Below, piece by piece: positions 28,615 through 37,149 of a DNA stretch of 37,149 nt. Below the pieces are notes generated by a model. That model ran no database searches. It was not told the DNA's origin and saw nothing but the letters and a program-made list of their open reading frames with translations. Both the position numbers and the translations under genes were made by a program. The first letter of the stretch is position 1. Each line of letters begins with the position of its first letter. Source of the stretch: an uncultured Bacteroidota bacterium. Lineage in GTDB: Bacteria; Bacteroidota; Bacteroidia; Flavobacteriales; Flavobacteriaceae. Location: assembly GCA_902509675.1 (NCBI GenBank), contig CABWYN010000010.1, positions 1-37,149 on the forward strand, given 5' to 3'.

Positions 28615-28664
28615 CAATTGGATTAAACTCTATTTTTTATTTAAGAGCTCTCTATTAAAAAACC

Positions 28665-31600
28665 TTAATTAATTTTTATTACACGTTTTGTTGAGGTTGA
28701 ATTTTGATCAGACACTTTTATTATATAAACGCCTTCTGAATACATGCTCATATCGATTTTTGAAATGTTAAAGTCTTGATAGAGCTTCTGACCTGTTAAG
28801 GAATAAATTTCAACATTGTATTTTTCTGAACGCCCGCTTATGTTAAGAATATGATTCACTGGGTTTGGATAAATTTTTATCGAATCGAATTCTATATTTT
28901 GAGGGCTGGAAAGGTTTGAATTATTAGGTGCATTAGGGCTTCCAAAGTCGTTAATACAGTCCCAATTTTCCGCATTATAGTTGTCCAAATTAGGGTTAAT
29001 TAATTCAAGTGTATAGCCTGTACCGTCAGCACACGAAGGCCAGTCCGAAATGTTTTCAAAGCAATTTGCTAATACATTTTCCCCTTCAAGGGTGTCTCCA
29101 AATTCTCCAAATGAAATTAAATCTCCAACACCATCAATAATTTCCCAAGACACTTCTGAAGACCAAGATCCATCAGTCCAAGCAAGTTCTATTGTTGCTC
29201 CGTGCATTATTTCAAATTGTATACTTGCCGAAGCCCCATCATCAAAAGTTGCTTGGGAGTATATAGTTTGGCCGTCGGCAATAATATCTACTGCGTTTCC
29301 TTGCCATCCATCGCCATAGGAATCTATCATGTTTAAAGTATGATTACAATCAGAGCTATAATCCTCAATATCATAATAAACTTCATCTATAAGTTTACTT
29401 GTTGAATTAAATAGTCTTACTGCATCAGAGCCGCCAAGACCAAACCCTAACTCGCCTATAAATGGAATTCCTGGATAAGCATTGCTAAAGTCTGATTCAT
29501 TCTTAACAACTACTAAAAACCCTTCTGGCTCAATTACTGTTGATTGAGGAATATTATAAACATGATTGTTATTGTCGTCTTTGATTTGCCAATTTGATAA
29601 GTCAATAGCATATGATTTTGGATTATATAATTCTAGCCAGTCATTTGGGCTAAAGTCTTCGTCAGATCTATAATTAATCTCATTTATTATAACTGATTCA
29701 ATTTCGATTCGAACTGAATCCTCAAAAGAACATATTTCTTGTGAGTCGTTTACCACAATATTATAAAGTCCAGACGGCAATTCAGTAAAGAAATTGTCTT
29801 CATAGAAATTTTGCCCCCCATCAATACTGTATTGATAAGGGCCAACTCCCGAGCTAGGAATTATCGTTATGCTTCCATCAGTTGAAATACTAGATGGAAC
29901 TCCGATAACTTCAAAGTCTACGGATGTTAAGCTACAAGATTCAATTGTAACATTTTGCTCAAATATACACGCGCCGGCAGATCCAATTATTGAAACATTG
30001 TAATCTCCTGCTGATAAATCTGCAAAACCACTTGTTTCAAAAAATGACTGCCCTCCATCAATACTATATTGGAATGGGCCAACACCAGACGATACAGCAA
30101 TTGAGATATAACCATCTTCAGACTCTTCAGAGCTTGTGTTGGTGACGTCAATTTCAGCTAAAATTTCACATGCATTTTCGTCTAAACAAAATGTTTCCTG
30201 TGTGAAATTTTCGAAAGCTCCATTATTCTCAAAAATCATATTGCCGCTTGAATCAAGCATCATGAAGTCGCCTTCTCCATAGCCACAACAAATTCCATCA
30301 CCATATGAGTCAAAGAAATCTAGCGTAAAACAAGATTCGTAATTGACACAAATTTCTTCAGTATAATACTCACTATCTGAATTTAAAGAGCCTGCAGAAA
30401 TAACTTCATTTGTATTATTATCATATAATTTCCAAGAGGTTTCCTCTGGATAATCATCCGGGTTAATAATAAAAGTAATTGTGTCATAAGACGACTCAAG
30501 TGATGTTGTGGTTGAAACATTGTTGTTGATTGTATTCTGATCATTTTGGGTGTTAACAGAAAATAAATCAAATGTTATTTCATTTGATTCTTGAAGGTTT
30601 TGATCTATGATTATTGTTATAATTTCTTGATCTAAATAAGGAATATCGGCAAGTGTGTAACTTTCAAAAGATGATAAGCCGTTAACCTGAATCTCCATTT
30701 CAACTTCGTTTATTATCTCGTCTCCGAGATTTGAAATAATTAAATCAATTTCGACTATTTCGTCACATAAGACTCTAACATTGTCAATTTCTAAAGCTCC
30801 GTCAAACTGCAGTATATTGCTTATTGTGGTTGTCAGCGAATCATTATTCTCATACACATCATCGGGGTGACTAACATTAACCGTAACATCATAATCGCCG
30901 TTATTTGATAAATCTATAGGCACTGAAAATTGAAAATCGGATTCATTAAAAGGCTGAATTGTTTCTGAAATGGTAATTGTTTCAAGTGTTTGTTCGTTTA
31001 ATATAAGTTCAATATCAAATTCACTCATATCGTTTAAACCATTATTTGAAATTGTAACGGTAACCAGTTCATCATCGCTAAGACCAGACGATGTTACCGG
31101 ATTAGTAATTCCTTCAACAGCCAAATCATAATCGCCAACTATATCTGCCCAAAAAGAAACCCATGGTCGAGCTTGCTTAATAGCTAATTGATTTTGAGCT
31201 GTTACTTTGTATTCAATGTCCATAGCAAAGTCCTCTTGACCGGCAACATCATAAAGAATTGCAAATTCATCATGAATTACAGTCAAGTAGTCTCGCATTT
31301 GATCTAAATACTCTTCATCCATTATTAGCTCGCCAGCATTGACCAGGTTTGAGAGTCGAAGAACTAGATAGCCTCCAGATTGAGACGGGTCTCTGTATAG
31401 TAAAATTTCTTCTGGAACAGAATTTGGATCAGGATTCGTAATTAATGATTCTCCAACCTGAGTGTTCAAGTAGAATGTCTCTTCTGTTTCGTAAATGGGA
31501 TCAATACTAATTCCCACTCCATTTGATTGCTCCTGCTGAAAATTGGGGTGACAAAGTAAACCCATAGCTGCAGTGAAATGATCAATTCTATAAAAATCTC

Positions 31601-33356
31601 TTTCCTCATAAGCTCTAAAATTCCACATACTAGCGTATACTTGTTTTACAGATTTTGAAATATGCCCCTCGTCTGGGTATTGGGTTTTAGATGTGTACAA
31701 ACCTGCTCCACTAAAACCCGGCAGATCTTCATTATTTGTGCTAGATCTGACCCTAACAGCTGTTCCCTCGGGGAAACCGTCATGCATTGCTTGCAAGTCA
31801 TCTAACATCCACTGAGGCATTGGTGCATCTTTGATCGCTGTTCTTAGCATTTCCAAACGACTAACCCTAAAATTGATATCATTTTGAAAGCTTGGATTGT
31901 CAATGATTGTTTGAACTTCCTCATAAAAATTATTAAACTGCATGAATTCATCATAATAATAAAATGGTATACCGAATCCGTTGGGAATGGTGCCGTTGGG
32001 AAATTCAAAAGTCCGCATCGTTGAAACATTAGAACATTTTGCTCCAAATGCTGTTGACATTTCAAAATCAATTTCGTCTAGCGGTAATATCTCAGTAAAG
32101 CTTAGATCACGAATCGGAAACTGAGGTTCAGATGGCCTTATGTTTTCATACCAATCATTGACTTCATCAAGAGTGGCTTCTCTAATCTCATAACTGTCGT
32201 TCTCTACCTTATAATATATATATCCGTTCAAAAGATTTGCTATTTCATTTATTGACAAGGGATCCGCTATGTATGCATTAGGAACATTGTCTTGGATGGC
32301 ACGAAGATTTACGTGAGATAGTGGGGTTTGAATGACTGATGTAATTATTCCGCCAACCCTTGGCAATGAGTTTGGAAGGGCGTCGTAAAGAACTATGTCT
32401 CTACTCCCAGGGGTCTCACTAAGATTTTCCATGTGTCTGAAAAAACCGTATCCTTCTGACAAATGAAAGGGTATGTAGTTTACCTCCGCGAAAACATCAG
32501 TTTCTAAAACCACATCAAATCTAGAGTCTACAAATTGATCTGCATAATTATTAATGTGATTGTTTTCATCTGCCTGACCAATAAAATGATTCATATTGTT
32601 TTGTAAAAAAGGCATGCTTGCTACCAACAATTCATAGGTTCTCTGCGTATTTTCAAAATTATATGCATCCCCAAAAGAAAAATTAAATGAATATGTCCCT
32701 ATAATCCCGTTTGGCATAATAGTATTTGGGTTAAAAACAATCTCACCTGACGCATCATCACCTGTGACTGTAGCGTCTATTCCATTCCAAAAGCTAGCAT
32801 GAATTGTGTAGGTATTGCTGTTTATAAAATAAACTTTTGGCTCAGGTGTATCTCTATCCAAAATTCCAAACTTAACATAAAGCTGATCATCTAAAAATGG
32901 AGCCCAACTAACATTATTAACTGTAGCCAATTCCATAAATGTATCAGCATCAGGAATAGATGTTGCCCCGTCAATAAAATCAATTGCGCCGGCATTATTG
33001 AAAGGTGAGTCGGTTGGCATATTATTAAATTCTGTAATGTCGTCAATTCCATCACCATCATAATCGTCAGGATCATTGACATTATGCTCTGTGATAGAAT
33101 AGTTTTCTAGCGGATATGCTTGTGACGGCTCCGAGATGATCATAGTACCGTTTACTCCAATTGTTAGGGATGATGCCCAATTAAATTCTGAGTTGTGCTG
33201 AGCATGAAGAACGTAGTATTTACCTTGCTGACCCTGGATCGACAACTGAACTTGTCCAAGGTTATTAACGGAATAGTTGTCAATCGTCACATTTTGGGCA
33301 AAACAAAAAATTTGACAAAAAAATAAAAAAATAGCTGTTAGTAAATAGTTCTTCAT
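28665..33356 (-). CDS. Exported multidomain protein: TSP3-like motif, phosphohistidine-swivel-like segment, PPDK_N/glucan-water-dikinase-type ATP-grasp domain, CARDB-like modules, SprB-like repeats, interrupted lamin-tail domain, T9SS C-terminal domain
   Basis: Signal peptide MKNYLLTAIFLFFCQIFCFAQ; DPDDYDGDGIDDITEF; GGIITSVIQTPLSHVNLRAIQDNVPNAYIAD (His348); FGAKCSNVSTM (Lys440); AVRVRSSTNNEDLPGFSGAGLYTS; VKQVYASMWNFRAYEERDFYRIDH; DIEYKV..LAIKQARPW; VIINEINYRSDEDFSPNDWLELYNP; C-terminal IKIYPNPVNHILNISG...YSEGVYIIKV. His348 and Lys440 codons checked on the nucleotide sequence (32313-32315 and 32037-32039). Confidence 0.85.
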   Translation of the reverse strand: MKNYLLTAIFLFFCQIFCFAQNVTIDNYSVNNLGQVQLSIQGQQGKYYVLHAQHNSEFNWASSLTIGVNGTMIISEPSQAYPLENYSITEHNVNDPDDYDGDGIDDITEFNNMPTDSPFNNAGAIDFIDGATSIPDADTFMELATVNNVSWAPFLDDQLYVKFGILDRDTPEPKVYFINSNTYTIHASFWNGIDATVTGDDASGEIVFNPNTIMPNGIIGTYSFNFSFGDAYNFENTQRTYELLVASMPFLQNNMNHFIGQADENNHINNYADQFVDSRFDVVLETDVFAEVNYIPFHLSEGYGFFRHMENLSETPGSRDIVLYDALPNSLPRVGGIITSVIQTPLSHVNLRAIQDNVPNAYIADPLSINEIANLLNGYIYYKVENDSYEIREATLDEVNDWYENIRPSEPQFPIRDLSFTEILPLDEIDFEMSTAFGAKCSNVSTMRTFEFPNGTIPNGFGIPFYYYDEFMQFNNFYEEVQTIIDNPSFQNDINFRVSRLEMLRTAIKDAPMPQWMLDDLQAMHDGFPEGTAVRVRSSTNNEDLPGFSGAGLYTSKTQYPDEGHISKSVKQVYASMWNFRAYEERDFYRIDHFTAAMGLLCHPNFQQEQSNGVGISIDPIYETEETFYLNTQVGESLITNPDPNSVPEEILLYRDPSQSGGYLVLRLSNLVNAGELIMDEEYLDQMRDYLTVIHDEFAILYDVAGQEDFAMDIEYKVTAQNQLAIKQARPWVSFWADIVGDYDLAVEGITNPVTSSGLSDDELVTVTISNNGLNDMSEFDIELILNEQTLETITISETIQPFNESDFQFSVPIDLSNNGDYDVTVNVSHPDDVYENNDSLTTTISNILQFDGALEIDNVRVLCDEIVEIDLIISNLGDEIINEVEMEIQVNGLSSFESYTLADIPYLDQEIITIIIDQNLQESNEITFDLFSVNTQNDQNTINNNVSTTTSLESSYDTITFIINPDDYPEETSWKLYDNNTNEVISAGSLNSDSEYYTEEICVNYESCFTLDFFDSYGDGICCGYGEGDFMMLDSSGNMIFENNGAFENFTQETFCLDENACEILAEIDVTNTSSEESEDGYISIAVSSGVGPFQYSIDGGQSFFETSGFADLSAGDYNVSIIGSAGACIFEQNVTIESCSLTSVDFEVIGVPSSISTDGSITIIPSSGVGPYQYSIDGGQNFYEDNFFTELPSGLYNIVVNDSQEICSFEDSVRIEIESVIINEINYRSDEDFSPNDWLELYNPKSYAIDLSNWQIKDDNNNHVYNIPQSTVIEPEGFLVVVKNESDFSNAYPGIPFIGELGFGLGGSDAVRLFNSTSKLIDEVYYDIEDYSSDCNHTLNMIDSYGDGWQGNAVDIIADGQTIYSQATFDDGASASIQFEIMHGATIELAWTDGSWSSEVSWEIIDGVGDLISFGEFGDTLEGENVLANCFENISDWPSCADGTGYTLELINPNLDNYNAENWDCINDFGSPNAPNNSNLSSPQNIEFDSIKIYPNPVNHILNISGRSEKYNVEIYSLTGQKLYQDFNISKIDMSMYSEGVYIIKVSDQNSTSTKRVIKIN

Positions 33357-33385
33357 TTTATCAAGAGTATTTACAATATATCATA

Positions 33386-33913
33386 TTATTTGCAATTAAA
33401 GCTTGTCTCGATCAGAAATAGTTCCTTTTTATCCTTGGTAATAACGATCTTATAAATACGATTATAAATGCTTTCATCAAATGGACCCATCACTTGTTCA
33501 GTCAATAATCCAGCCAGGACAGGTGTTGTATTACTGTGGCCAACAACTAAAGTATTTTGTTTTGAATTTATCAATAATTCTGAAAAAGATTTGAGATCGC
33601 TTGAATCATAATATTGTATTTCAAGAATCTTAGCTAATGCTATTGGCATAACCGTGTTTTTTGTTCTTGAATAGTTGGTGCTATAAATCTTCTCTATTTC
33701 GGTTTCTTGAAACAAATCTTTGAAAAAATCTGATCTTTTCACTCCACATTTTGTCAAAGGTGGGTTAGTTTGATTTTCTGATAGAAGATCTTTTTCAGCA
33801 TGTCTTATTAAATATATTGTAAAGTCTTCATTATTCGTTTGGGCGATTAAATAATTAAAGCCTAGAGGTATTAAAAGGGTTAAAAGAGTTAAAATTGATG
33901 CTGTCCTTTTCAT
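33386..33913 (-). CDS. Exported histidine phosphatase superfamily protein
   Basis: IYLIRHAEKD (RHxE motif), STNYSRTKNTVMPIA, LVVGHSNTTPVLAGLL. Start moved from the track's 33946 to the ATG at 33913, which precedes a signal peptide (MKRTASILTLLTLLIPLGFNYLIAQ). Confidence 0.83.
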   Translation of the reverse strand: MKRTASILTLLTLLIPLGFNYLIAQTNNEDFTIYLIRHAEKDLLSENQTNPPLTKCGVKRSDFFKDLFQETEIEKIYSTNYSRTKNTVMPIALAKILEIQYYDSSDLKSFSELLINSKQNTLVVGHSNTTPVLAGLLTEQVMGPFDESIYNRIYKIVITKDKKELFLIETSFNCK

Positions 33914-33954
33914 AACACTGGGTAATAATAAATGTATAAAAAACATTATCGTTT

Positions 33955-33989
33955 ATGTTTCAAAAAGTACTTTTAACTTTTTGAAACAT
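33955..33989 (-). terminator. Perfect inverted repeat at the end of the accB-accC-saccharopine-dehydrogenase-like run
   Basis: ATGTTTCAAAAAGT (33955-33968), 7-nt loop, ACTTTTTGAAACAT (33976-33989): 14-bp perfect stem overlapping the stop codon at 33973-33975. No long U-tract afterwards, so the terminator role is inferred. Confidence 0.55.
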
Positions 33990-35082
33990 TATATATAACA
34001 TCTCTCTTTTTTAAGTAGTCGTTTATAGCTTCAAAATGTTCACCCAGAAATTCTGGCGGTGAAATTCCGGTTCTCATGAACTTTTTTTCTAAAATAAGGT
34101 TTGCAACCGCCGTGCAGGTAAAACCAGTGGTCCTGGCCATTGATATTGTGTTGTTTTGAAACCTGTCAAGAAGCGTGTAAGTATATTGTACCTCATTATC
34201 TTTCTCCATTCCTGTAATTTTAATTCGCATTACCGTGAAGTCTTCATCTCCTTCTTTCATTTGCCACTTTGGAAATAAAAGTTTTGCTGTAAGATCAATT
34301 GGTCTTATTTTATTGCCGTCAATTTCCAACGGCTCGTAGGAGAAATATCCGCATTCACGCAATACCTTTAAATACTCTACACACCCTGGGTACCTTAAGG
34401 TTTTCTCAATCATATTAGGAACATGGCTCATGGTTTCTATTAGTGTTCTCAGCCCGTCTGAGTTCCAGCTTTCAAGAGTTCCTATTTCATCAAATTCAAC
34501 CAGTTCTGTGTCAGAAAGAGCCTCTTTTGTTATTAGAGATTTATTAAGAACATATCGTGCAGGCCTTATATATTCTTCAATAACATCAATTGGTGAAAAA
34601 ACAGCCTGATATTCAAATGGCCATTCTCGTTTTTTAGGCAATCCCCCAACCAGACACTCATAATTTTCAATTGTCATGGTTTTGTCATGATGTGCAAAAA
34701 TTATATTTCCCATTCCCGGCGCAACACCACAATCCATAACAGCAACAACATTGTTATCTTTTGCTAATTGATCTAATTCGAAAGGGTCTTCTGGATAAAA
34801 TGATATGTCTACAATGTTTTTTTTTGCCAATATCACCTTCTTCATAGTTTGGTACCCCATAAATCCTGGAAGAGCTCCGACTACTAAATCACAGTCCTTG
34901 ATTACCTCATTCAAAACCGAAGAGCAGGAGACATCTTTGCATAACCTGATAACTTTTGAAGACCCTAGTTTATCCAGATTTTCTTTTGAAATATCAACAG
35001 AAGTCACTTTGTGTCTGTGAGAAAGATCTTGAGCCATTACCCTTCCTACTAGTCCACAACCTAAAACAACAATTTTTTTCAT
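33973..35082 (-). CDS. Saccharopine dehydrogenase-family protein
   Basis: MKKIVVLGCGLVGRVMAQDLSHRHKVTSVDIS Rossmann start; VDISFYPEDPFELDQLAKDNNVVAVMDCGVAPGMGN. Start moved from the track's 35196 to the ATG at 35082, 1 nt after the accC stop; the track start would overlap accC by more than 100 nt. Confidence 0.87.
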   Translation of the reverse strand: MKKIVVLGCGLVGRVMAQDLSHRHKVTSVDISKENLDKLGSSKVIRLCKDVSCSSVLNEVIKDCDLVVGALPGFMGYQTMKKVILAKKNIVDISFYPEDPFELDQLAKDNNVVAVMDCGVAPGMGNIIFAHHDKTMTIENYECLVGGLPKKREWPFEYQAVFSPIDVIEEYIRPARYVLNKSLITKEALSDTELVEFDEIGTLESWNSDGLRTLIETMSHVPNMIEKTLRYPGCVEYLKVLRECGYFSYEPLEIDGNKIRPIDLTAKLLFPKWQMKEGDEDFTVMRIKITGMEKDNEVQYTYTLLDRFQNNTISMARTTGFTCTAVANLILEKKFMRTGISPPEFLGEHFEAINDYLKKRDVIYNVSKS

Positions 35083-35083
35083 A

Positions 35084-36424
35084 CTAGTTTTCCATTGAAA
35101 AATCTTCCATAAACTTAGTTGTATAATTTCCCTCAAGATAATCTTTGCTTTCCATGAGCTTTCTGTGAAACGGAATAGTTGTTTTGATGCCTTCAATCAC
35201 AAATTCATCTAACGCCCTTTTCATTTTATCAATTGCCTCCTGTCTTGTTTGGGCGGTTGTTATAAGTTTTGCGATCATCGAATCATAATTAGGAGGTATT
35301 GTATACCCTGAGTAAACGTGAGTGTCTATTCTAATTCCATGCCCTCCAGGTAAATGAAGGTTGGTAATTTTTCCTGGTGAAGGTCTAAAATTATTGTAGG
35401 GGTCTTCAGCATTAATCCTGCATTCAACCGAGTGTAATTGAGGCAAGTAATTTTTTCCTGAAATTTTTTGGCCACTAGCAACTAAAATTTGTTCTCTTAT
35501 CAAATCATAATCTATGACTTGCTCCGTTATCGGATGCTCAACTTGAATTCTTGTATTCATTTCCATGAAGTAAAAATTTCTGTTTTTATCCACAAGAAAT
35601 TCAACTGTACCTACGCCTTCATATTTAATATATTCTGCTGCTTTTACAGCGGCCTTACCCATTTTTTCCCTCAATTTATCAGTCATAAAGGGGGACGGAA
35701 CTTCCTCTGTTAGCTTTTGATGTCTTCTTTGAATAGAACAATCTCTTTCTGATAAATGGCAAGCTTTTCCTTTGGAATCGCCAACAATTTGAATTTCAAT
35801 ATGTCTTGGCTCTTCGATTAATTTTTCCATGTACATATCATCATTGGCAAACGCTGCTTTAGACTCAACTCTTGCTGAGTTCCATGCATCTTCTAGTTGA
35901 CTTTCTTCCCAAACGGCTCTCATTCCTTTTCCTCCACCTCCAGCACTAGCTTTTAACATGACAGGGTATCCTACTTTTTTTGCTAACTTTTTACAGTGGT
36001 CAAAAGATTCAATAATCCCTTGACTTCCAGGAACACAAGGAACTCCAGCCTCAATCATAGTTGCTTTTGCTGTGGCTTTATCTCCCATTTTGTTAATCAT
36101 TTCAGGGGATGCACCTATGAACTTTATCCCGTGTTCTTCGCAAATCTTTGAAAATTTAGAATTCTCTGAAAGGAATCCATAACCTGGATGAATGGCGTCT
36201 GCATTTGTAATTTCAGCAGCAGCAATAATATTAGAAATTCTCAAATAAGAATCTGAGCTAGGTGCTGGGCCTATACAAACAGCTTCATCAGCAAACTTAA
36301 CGTGTATACTTTCTGCATCGGCAGTTGAGTAAACTGCTACTGTTTGTATACCCATTTCTTTACATGTTCTAATGACACGCAGGGCAATTTCACCTCTATT
36401 GGCAATTAAAATCTTTTTAAACAT
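35084..36424 (-). CDS. accC: Acetyl-CoA carboxylase biotin carboxylase subunit
   Basis: [86 protein letters not shown]. Confidence 0.97.
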   Translation of the reverse strand: MFKKILIANRGEIALRVIRTCKEMGIQTVAVYSTADAESIHVKFADEAVCIGPAPSSDSYLRISNIIAAAEITNADAIHPGYGFLSENSKFSKICEEHGIKFIGASPEMINKMGDKATAKATMIEAGVPCVPGSQGIIESFDHCKKLAKKVGYPVMLKASAGGGGKGMRAVWEESQLEDAWNSARVESKAAFANDDMYMEKLIEEPRHIEIQIVGDSKGKACHLSERDCSIQRRHQKLTEEVPSPFMTDKLREKMGKAAVKAAEYIKYEGVGTVEFLVDKNRNFYFMEMNTRIQVEHPITEQVIDYDLIREQILVASGQKISGKNYLPQLHSVECRINAEDPYNNFRPSPGKITNLHLPGGHGIRIDTHVYSGYTIPPNYDSMIAKLITTAQTRQEAIDKMKRALDEFVIEGIKTTIPFHRKLMESKDYLEGNYTTKFMEDFSMEN

Positions 36425-36437
36425 AATTATAATATAA

Positions 36438-36911
36438 TTAAGAAGGGTCTACTAAAAATAAGGGCTGGTCGAATTCAACAGGGCTTGAATCGTCAACAAG
36501 AATCTTTACAATCTTTCCTGAAACTTCAGACTCAATATCATTAAAAAGCTTCATGGCTTCAATAACACAAAGGACAGAGCCTTCTGAAATAACATCGCCG
36601 ACCTCAACAAAGGAGGGTTTATCTGGCGAAGGCTTACGATAAAAAGTTCCAATTATAGGCGATTTGACAGTGATTAAATTAGAATCCTCATCAGCGCTTG
36701 TGATATTATCATCAGCGGGGACGGCTTGCTGGGATGGGATCGTTGGAATAACGGTTTGAGCAGGCAAAACAACAGGCTCGTGTACAACAACTGGAGACTG
36801 GCCACCTGTGGTTTTGATGGTGATTTTAACATCTTCCATCTCAAGACTAACTTCACTTGCACCAGATTTAGCAACGAACTTAATAAGGTTTTGAATTTCT
36901 TTTATTTTCAT
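36438..36911 (-). CDS. accB: Acetyl-CoA carboxylase biotin carboxyl carrier protein
   Basis: C-terminal [73 protein letters not shown] (EAMKL biotinylation site). Confidence 0.97.
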   Translation of the reverse strand: MKIKEIQNLIKFVAKSGASEVSLEMEDVKITIKTTGGQSPVVVHEPVVLPAQTVIPTIPSQQAVPADDNITSADEDSNLITVKSPIIGTFYRKPSPDKPSFVEVGDVISEGSVLCVIEAMKLFNDIESEVSGKIVKILVDDSSPVEFDQPLFLVDPS

Positions 36912-36930
36912 AGGTTAAAGTAATTTGATC

Positions 36931-37019
36931 AAAAATCTAAACTTTTTTGGCAAAAAGCAACAAAAAACATTAAAAATGGCCCAAAAAGTTATAAAAAGCG
37001 GCAAAAATTAGCTAAAAAA
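36931..37019. other. Helically phased A/T-tracts (predicted intrinsically curved DNA)
   Basis: Tract centres at 36933, 36945.5 (T6), 36954, 36964.5, 36974, 36985, 36995, 37005, 37016.5; mean spacing 10.44 bp. Confidence 0.8.
36932..36964 (-). promoter_or_regulatory. Candidate accBC promoter (minus strand TTTG-N21-TAGATTTT)
   Basis: Plus-strand CAAA at 36961-36964 and AAAATCTA at 36932-36939; one mismatch to TANNTTTG; accB ATG at 36911. Confidence 0.4.
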
Positions 37020-37149
37020 GGTAAGATTATAAAATTTGAGTAAGGAAAGTAATAATGAGAATAACATAATTAGCATAAATTCATCAAATTGTAGGCAAAA
37101 TTGATTAAAATGAGAAATTATGTTGTAAAAAAGCATAAAAACTTAATCT

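Noticed and set aside
28615-28664. Possible terminator between alr and the convergent 1563-aa gene (AGAGCTCT palindrome, repeated CTCTATT)
   Set aside because: The CTCTATT copies are direct repeats, and the palindrome has no loop, so no convincing hairpin forms.
29050-29319. 89-aa plus-strand ORF, and similar antisense ORFs (e.g. 28299-28553 minus, 23144-23416 plus, 16750-16974 minus)
   Set aside because: Fully inside well-supported genes on the other strand; shadow ORFs with no domain evidence.
36726-36923. 65-aa plus-strand ORF over accB
   Set aside because: Antisense to the accB coding sequence; composition mirrors the Pro/Gln/Val linker of BCCP.
1-37149. CRISPR arrays, tRNA/rRNA genes, transposases or integrases
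   Set aside because: No regular repeat-spacer array, cloverleaf-like gene or mobile-element protein was recognised by reading both strands; a tool-based scan was not possible.

Overview
AT-rich window whose gene content, type IX secretion (T9SS) C-terminal domains, SusC/SusD pair and TAnnTTTG-like promoters indicate a marine-type Bacteroidota (Flavobacteriia-like) genome. This lineage call is inference. The left ~16 kb, all on the minus strand, is a sulfatase-rich polysaccharide utilization locus (PUL): susC, susD, GH30-like hydrolase with an N-terminal CBM, three S1 sulfatases, a right-handed beta-helix protein, a stand-alone CBM-like protein, and a secreted protein cut by the window edge. 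A divergent T9SS-sorted protein with two CBM-like modules lies upstream of susC. The right ~21 kb carries mostly housekeeping genes (queD, lpxH, rsmI, tdk, alr, accBC), a MATE transporter, a compact rsmI-osmC-nuclease-MFS-TonB receptor run, an exported histidine phosphatase, and a 1563-aa exported multidomain protein. The most unusual items are: (1) the 1563-aa exported protein, which has a phosphohistidine-swivel-like segment followed by a PPDK/glucan-water-dikinase-type ATP-grasp domain with its motifs intact; (2) A/T-tracts phased at ~10.4 bp next to a candidate accBC promoter, predicting strongly curved DNA; (3) two cases of one exported module nested inside another; (4) a perfect hairpin plus U-tract between susD and the PUL enzyme genes. 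No CRISPR array, tRNA, rRNA or transposase was seen. Novelty was not checked against any database.
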